Positions 5,159 through 8,998 of a DNA stretch of 8,998 nt are shown piece after piece; positions within the stretch are counted from its first letter, which is position 1, and each line of letters begins with the position of its first letter. The stretch lies in assembly GCA_016867095.1 (NCBI GenBank), contig VGKK01000039.1, positions 1 to 8,998 of the forward strand, written 5' to 3'. Under the pieces are notes generated by a model. That model saw nothing but the letters and a program-made list of their open reading frames with translations, was not told where the DNA came from and ran no database searches. Source of the stretch: Candidatus Omnitrophota bacterium. GTDB taxonomy: Bacteria; Omnitrophota; Gorgyraeia; Gygaellales; Profunditerraquicolaceae. A program made the position numbers and the translations under genes.

Positions 5159-6920
5159 CGCTTTTCTTAAATTCCGCGCCTAACGCCTCCTTATCCATAC
5201 CTACATCCAGGAAATCCCAGGGCAAAAATTCATCCAGGCCCCTTGCCTGCAAATAAAAACTAGGGTCAATGCCGCATTCTAAAAAAGCGGCCTGCCAGCA
5301 ATCAAACCTAACATGATTCTCCCAGGCGTCAAACTTTGCCCCCTTCTTGAAAGCACAGGCGATAACCCGGCTTAATCTTCTGTCGCCGCGGGAAAGCACC
5401 CCTTCCAGAAAACTCAAATTGCGATTATGAAAACTCAATTTTAACCTTTCCTGCCAGCCCCTATGCAATGATTTTTTGACTTGCCCCTTCAGATAGTTTT
5501 GCTTATCCTCTATGCTATTCATATCCTCCATCCCCAGCCATTGAAATGGCGTATGCGGCTTGGGAATTAATGTGTTTATACTGATGTTTACCTGGGCAGG
5601 GCCCCTGCTGACCTTCTTCTTCAATTCTGAAACAGTGTTCACAAAACCCACAATGGCATCCAGGTCCGCCTGCCCTTCAAAAGGCAGGCCAATCATAAAA
5701 TAAAGTTTTACCCGCTGATAACCCGAGGCATAGGCCTTTTCTATCGCCAGGAAAAAATCTTCTTCATTAAAATCCTTGCCTAAAATATTGCGCATCCTTT
5801 CGGTAGCGGCTTCCGGGGCAAAGGTCAGGCCGGTCTTCTTAATAGTAGCGATTAAAGAAGACAGGCCTCCCAGGTAAGTCTTGGGTTTTATGGAGGGTAA
5901 AGATACGCTCACCGCTCTTTCCTTAAACAAGCCAACCAATCGCTCCAGGAGCTTCTCCATACCCGAATAGTCGCTTACCGATAATCCGGCCAAAGATATC
6001 TCTTCATAGCCTGTGCTCTTATAACTATCGCTGGCTAGGTTCAATACACAATCCGCATCCCTGGTCCTCAGGGGATAATATTGCGCGCGCGCCTGACAGA
6101 ATCTGCATTTATTAGGGCAACCCCGCATAATCTCTAAGGCTATCCGGTCGTGCACGATTTGAATATGGGGTATGAGCAAATCCACCGGAAAAAATGCCGT
6201 ATTTAAATCCCTGACAAAGCGTTTTTTTATCTTGGCGGGAATATCCGCGGCTTTTGGCTTAAATTCCCTTATCTTTCCTGAATTATCGTAAATAACTTCG
6301 TATAAAGAGGGCGCATACACGCCTTCTATCCGGGAAAACATCGCCAATAAATCCTGCTTGCTGAGCTTGGCGGCCTTAAAAGCGGCCTTATGCCTTTGGT
6401 AAAGGCCGACTACCTCCAGGATTGCTTCTTCGGCCTCCCCTAAAATAAATAAGTCAAAGAACTCATGCATCGGCTCGGGGTTTAACGCGCAAGGCCCGCC
6501 GCCGATAATTAGCGGCCAGTCCTGGTCGCGCGAAGCAGACTCTAAGGGGACCGCGCCTAATTCCAGTATATTTAAGGCATTGGTATAATCTAATTCATGC
6601 CCCAGAGAAAACCCAACCAGGTCAAACTCCCTTAGCCTTCTTTTTGTCTCTAAAGAAAAAATTTCCAGGCGATGAGCGCGTAATATTTTTTCCATATCCA
6701 GATCCGGCGAAAAGAACCTCTCGCAAGAGACGCCGCTCAGATTATTCAATATGCCGTAAATAATCCTCATGCCTAAATTGCTCATGCCAATTTCATATAA
6801 ATCCGGAAAGCATAAGGCAAACTTTACCTCGGCCCGGTCAAAGTCTTTCCTAGGCGTATTCCATTCCTGGCCGATGTAGCGGCCGGGCTTATTTACCTGT
6901 AATAATAAATCTTCTATCAT
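5145..6920 (-). CDS. Radical SAM protein of the TIGR03960-type family (function unknown)
   Basis: A cytoplasmic iron-sulfur protein of 591 residues. The N-terminal half resembles a B12-binding-like Rossmann region (PDLYEIGMSNLGMRIIYGIL, then IIGGGPCALNPEPMHEFFD). The radical SAM cluster motif is RGCPNKCRFC, with Cys at about 268, 272 and 275, followed by a family-typical SLAGLSVSDYSG segment, APEAATERMR and FMIGLPFEG. The C-terminus ends with the family-typical LPWDFLDVG. Its reaction has not been established as far as I know. In other bacteria this family often lies next to rodA and next to a DUF2344 protein and rng. Here the rodA side is kept but the DUF2344 partner is not adjacent. The ATG at 6920 is preferred. 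A TTG at 6947 would add nine residues encoded partly by a repeat arm. No clear ribosome site is visible for either start. Confidence 0.9.
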   Translation of the reverse strand: MIEDLLLQVNKPGRYIGQEWNTPRKDFDRAEVKFALCFPDLYEIGMSNLGMRIIYGILNNLSGVSCERFFSPDLDMEKILRAHRLEIFSLETKRRLREFDLVGFSLGHELDYTNALNILELGAVPLESASRDQDWPLIIGGGPCALNPEPMHEFFDLFILGEAEEAILEVVGLYQRHKAAFKAAKLSKQDLLAMFSRIEGVYAPSLYEVIYDNSGKIREFKPKAADIPAKIKKRFVRDLNTAFFPVDLLIPHIQIVHDRIALEIMRGCPNKCRFCQARAQYYPLRTRDADCVLNLASDSYKSTGYEEISLAGLSVSDYSGMEKLLERLVGLFKERAVSVSLPSIKPKTYLGGLSSLIATIKKTGLTFAPEAATERMRNILGKDFNEEDFFLAIEKAYASGYQRVKLYFMIGLPFEGQADLDAIVGFVNTVSELKKKVSRGPAQVNISINTLIPKPHTPFQWLGMEDMNSIEDKQNYLKGQVKKSLHRGWQERLKLSFHNRNLSFLEGVLSRGDRRLSRVIACAFKKGAKFDAWENHVRFDCWQAAFLECGIDPSFYLQARGLDEFLPWDFLDVGMDKEALGAEFKKSVAMK

Positions 6921-6940
6921 ATGCTTATATAACCGGGGAA

Positions 6941-7036
6941 GCACCAAGTCACAAAGTCACCATGTCACCCGTAAATGCACTTGAAAGCTGGCTAACTACA
7001 ACTACTGGTGACGTTGTGACATGGTGACGTGGTGCC
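6941..7036. repeat. Inverted pair of octamer (CACCANGT) repeat arrays
   Basis: The left arm (about 6941-6969) reads as CACCAAGT, CACAAAGT, CACCATGT, CACC. The right arm (about 7007-7036), reverse-complemented, reads CACCACGT, CACCATGT, CACAACGT, CACC. The two arms form an imperfect 30-bp inverted repeat around a unique 37-bp centre. The element spans nearly the whole gap between rodA and the radical SAM gene. No protein or terminator signature was recognised in it. Confidence 0.85.
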
Positions 7037-7038
7037 AC

Positions 7039-8127
7039 CTAAAAAACTGCTCTTCTTTTGTCTATGTTCACCAAAATCCCCAGGGAGGCAAAAGTTACCA
7101 GCATAGACGAGCCGCCATAGCTCATCAAAGGCAAGGGCAACCCCACGATAGGCATCAGGCCCATCGTCATCGCGATATTCACGGAAATCTGAATGGTCAA
7201 TCCCAGGGAAATCCCCCAGGACAATAGCCTGCCGAAGTTGTCATTTGTCCGTTGGCCGATCAAAAGGCCTTCCCGGATTAAAAAATAATACAAGAGCAAT
7301 AATACGCCGCCCCCTAAAAAGCCCCACTCTTCGGCAAAAGTAGCGAAAATAAAATCCGTGTGCGACTCGGGCAAAAAACGCAACTGGCTCTGGGTGCCGG
7401 CAAGCCATCCCTTGCCCCAAAAACCGCCTGAGCCGATAGCAATCTTGGACTGCACCAGCGTATAGCCTGCGCCCAGGGGGTCTATATTGGGATTTAAAAA
7501 TACCAGTAACCTTTCCTTTTGGTAACCCCGTAAAAATTGCCAAAATACCGGCAGAGACAGCGCGATAACCAGTGAAAAAATAAACACATACCTTAATCTT
7601 ACGCCCGAAAGGTAAAACATCGCTATAAATATAAAAAAGACCATTGCCCCGCTGCCCAGGTCCGGCTGCTCAATAATTAAAAACATCGGTATGGCAATAA
7701 AAATAAAGGGCAAAATAAGCCCGCGGAATATCCCGAATTTTCCGGAAAGCAGCGATACGTCGTACTCGGACTTTCTGCTGAAATATCGCGCTAAAAATAT
7801 AACCAGGATCAGCTTGGCCAACTCCGACGGCTGGAAATTAAACCAGGCAATGCGCAGCCAGCGCTGCGCGCCCATACGCACAGCGCCGGTGATAAATACC
7901 ACGGCTAACAATGCCAGGGCAAAAAGGTATAAAAAATACGTGCCGTCCCAAAGCCGGCGATAGTCAAAATTTGAGAGAATAAAAAACGAAAAGACCCCCA
8001 AGATAAACCAGATGAACTGGTGCTGCCAGAGCTTAGTTTCTTTTTGATAAGTGCTGCTGTAGATAGATAAAATACCAATGGCGGCAATTAAGACAGCGAT
8101 TAATAATATTTTCCATTGAGAAGCCAT
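7039..8127 (-). CDS. rodA: RodA, peptidoglycan glycosyltransferase of the elongasome
   Basis: A polytopic inner-membrane SEDS protein that polymerises lipid II into glycan strands during cell elongation, working with a class B PBP. The 362-residue product has about ten hydrophobic segments, from residues 7-22 onward, and matches the usual RodA length. Family landmarks are WIRFQPSE-like AWFNFQPSELAK (94-105), EQPDLGSG (153-160), FLPESHTDFIFA (251-262) with the expected essential Asp at 258, and PLPLMSYGGSS (331-341). The ATG overlaps the mrdA stop as TGATG, and AGGAAGGG lies 8 nt upstream inside mrdA, so translation is probably coupled to its partner. The small size and the mrdA neighbour argue for RodA rather than FtsW or SpoVE. 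Confidence 0.96.
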   Translation of the reverse strand: MASQWKILLIAVLIAAIGILSIYSSTYQKETKLWQHQFIWFILGVFSFFILSNFDYRRLWDGTYFLYLFALALLAVVFITGAVRMGAQRWLRIAWFNFQPSELAKLILVIFLARYFSRKSEYDVSLLSGKFGIFRGLILPFIFIAIPMFLIIEQPDLGSGAMVFFIFIAMFYLSGVRLRYVFIFSLVIALSLPVFWQFLRGYQKERLLVFLNPNIDPLGAGYTLVQSKIAIGSGGFWGKGWLAGTQSQLRFLPESHTDFIFATFAEEWGFLGGGVLLLLYYFLIREGLLIGQRTNDNFGRLLSWGISLGLTIQISVNIAMTMGLMPIVGLPLPLMSYGGSSMLVTFASLGILVNIDKRRAVF

Positions 8128-8998
8128 CAGATTAACCCTTCCTGGGCCATCGCCTCTATTATCTGCTTGGCCACGGCTGCCGCGTAATAACCAGAACCGC
8201 CGTGCTCCAATAATACGCAGATGACAAATTTGGGATTTTTAGAAGGAAAATAACCGGCAAACCAGGCGTGCGGCTGGCCAGGCGGAGCCTGGGCAGTGCC
8301 GGTCTTGCCGGACACAGCAACAGGAAGAGCCGCTAAGGCGCTGGCAGTTCCGGCAGGATCGCTAACCACATTCTTCAGGCCTATCCTGATATAGTCTATA
8401 GTCTCCGGTTTTATAGAAAGAGGCGAAATTCTCTGCTTATACTTAGAAATATCCCGGCCATCTATTGCCTGAACAATGTATGGCGTCACTAACATCCCCC
8501 GATTGGCAAATACCGCCATCATCCGGCAAATCTGTAAAGGAGTTACCAGGACTTCGCCCTGGCCGATAGACATATTCACTGTATCGCCGTCAAGCCAGTG
8601 CTTAAAGCGGTAAATTTTCTTCCATAAAGGGTACGGGATAAAACCGTTTATCTCGTAAGGTAAATCAAAGGAGGTATTCTTTGAAAAACCAAACTTCAGG
8701 GCGTATTCATATATTGCCTGTCCGCCCAGGAGCAGGCCGGTCCGATAAAATAAAACATTGCAGGAACGCGCGATTGCCCCCAGCAAGTTTTGCTGGTTAT
8801 GCACATCCCAGCAGGCAAACTCCTCCCTTCCGAGGTGCATGCTGCCGGAACAAAAAAATGAAGTATTCAAATTTATCTTTTTTGTCTCCAGGGCCGCGGC
8901 AGCCACGACTAATTTAAATACCGAACCCGCGGGATAGGCGGCGGCAACGGCGCGGTTTATTAACGGCGCCTCCGGGCTGCTAAAGAGGCTGCGCAGGG
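8127..8998 (-). CDS. mrdA: Penicillin-binding protein 2, transpeptidase domain (5' end outside window)
   Basis: A class B penicillin-binding protein that cross-links peptidoglycan during elongation. It is normally anchored by one N-terminal helix and acts in the periplasm with RodA. The 290 residues visible include the full set of transpeptidase motifs: SVFK with the catalytic Ser at visible residue 25 (codon 8924-8922) in the context YPAGSVFKLVVAAAALE, SCN at 78-80, and KTGTAQ from 231. The preceding PLINRAVAAAYP is typical of PBP2. The reading frame is open to the window edge, so internal GTG/ATG codons are not the start; the N-terminal dimerisation region and the membrane anchor lie outside. 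The next gene, rodA, overlaps it by one base, the standard elongasome pairing, which supports PBP2 over the division protein PBP3/FtsI. Confidence 0.94.
   Translation of the reverse strand, partial: LRSLFSSPEAPLINRAVAAAYPAGSVFKLVVAAAALETKKINLNTSFFCSGSMHLGREEFACWDVHNQQNLLGAIARSCNVLFYRTGLLLGGQAIYEYALKFGFSKNTSFDLPYEINGFIPYPLWKKIYRFKHWLDGDTVNMSIGQGEVLVTPLQICRMMAVFANRGMLVTPYIVQAIDGRDISKYKQRISPLSIKPETIDYIRIGLKNVVSDPAGTASALAALPVAVSGKTGTAQAPPGQPHAWFAGYFPSKNPKFVICVLLEHGGSGYYAAAVAKQIIEAMAQEGLI

Noticed and set aside
6921..6947. TTG at 6947 as the radical SAM start
   Set aside because: It would translate part of the octamer repeat arm, and the family-like N-terminus (LLLQVNKPGRYIG) is already complete from the ATG at 6920.
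6918..6960. Possible leaderless promoter TTGTGA-N17-TATATA just before the radical SAM ATG
   Set aside because: Both boxes match only 4 of 6 consensus bases and the -35 falls in the repeat array, so chance is likely.

Overview
All seven protein genes lie on the minus strand, so the window reads biologically from right to left. The set is a cell-elongation pair (PBP2 transpeptidase, RodA glycosyltransferase), a conserved radical SAM protein, a membrane GGDEF protein, a stand-alone MshEN-type domain protein and two GspE/PilB-type assembly ATPases, the last cut by the window edge. A Gram-negative-type bacterium with type IV pili or type II secretion is suggested. Mixed base composition, frequent AGG/ATA codons, pilB paralogues in tandem and palindrome-filled intergenic gaps remind me of uncultivated lineages such as Omnitrophota. 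That placement is a guess from style, not a demonstrated assignment.

Layout, in transcription order: 8998-8127 mrdA (5' end missing), overlapping by one base with rodA (8127-7039); an inverted pair of octamer repeats (7036-6941); the radical SAM gene (6920-5145); a good sigma-70-like promoter over its stop codon (5158-5130); a structured leader of about 170 nt; the GGDEF gene (4952-3531); the MshEN-only gene 4 nt later (3526-3077); an inverted pair of heptamer repeats (3070-2957); a complete PilB/GspE ATPase (2950-1235); a second structured gap (1234-976); and a second PilB/GspE ATPase (968 to beyond base 1).

The wall genes and the radical SAM gene form one functional block. The order rodA followed by this radical SAM family is seen in other bacteria. 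The GGDEF, MshEN and ATPase genes form a second block that looks like cyclic-di-GMP-linked control of pilus or secretion machinery. However, the GGDEF signature is degenerate (GDNEF) and none of the three MshEN-type domains has a fully canonical ligand motif, so signalling may have been modified or lost.

The most unusual content is intergenic. The two gaps in front of the GGDEF gene and the second ATPase gene share the same three-part architecture in the same order. Each has a two-hairpin element closed by a 10-bp stem, then a unique hairpin, then a hairpin built on TAACTTACG. Comparing the two copies of the two-hairpin element by eye, six stem positions differ and all six changes are compensatory, while one hairpin and the loop surroundings are conserved. 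This supports a real structured element, either a cis-acting leader RNA or a dispersed palindromic repeat. The other two gaps hold inverted arrays of heptamers or octamers. No gene-free stretch exceeds 300 bases, and no tRNA, rRNA, CRISPR or transposase gene was seen.
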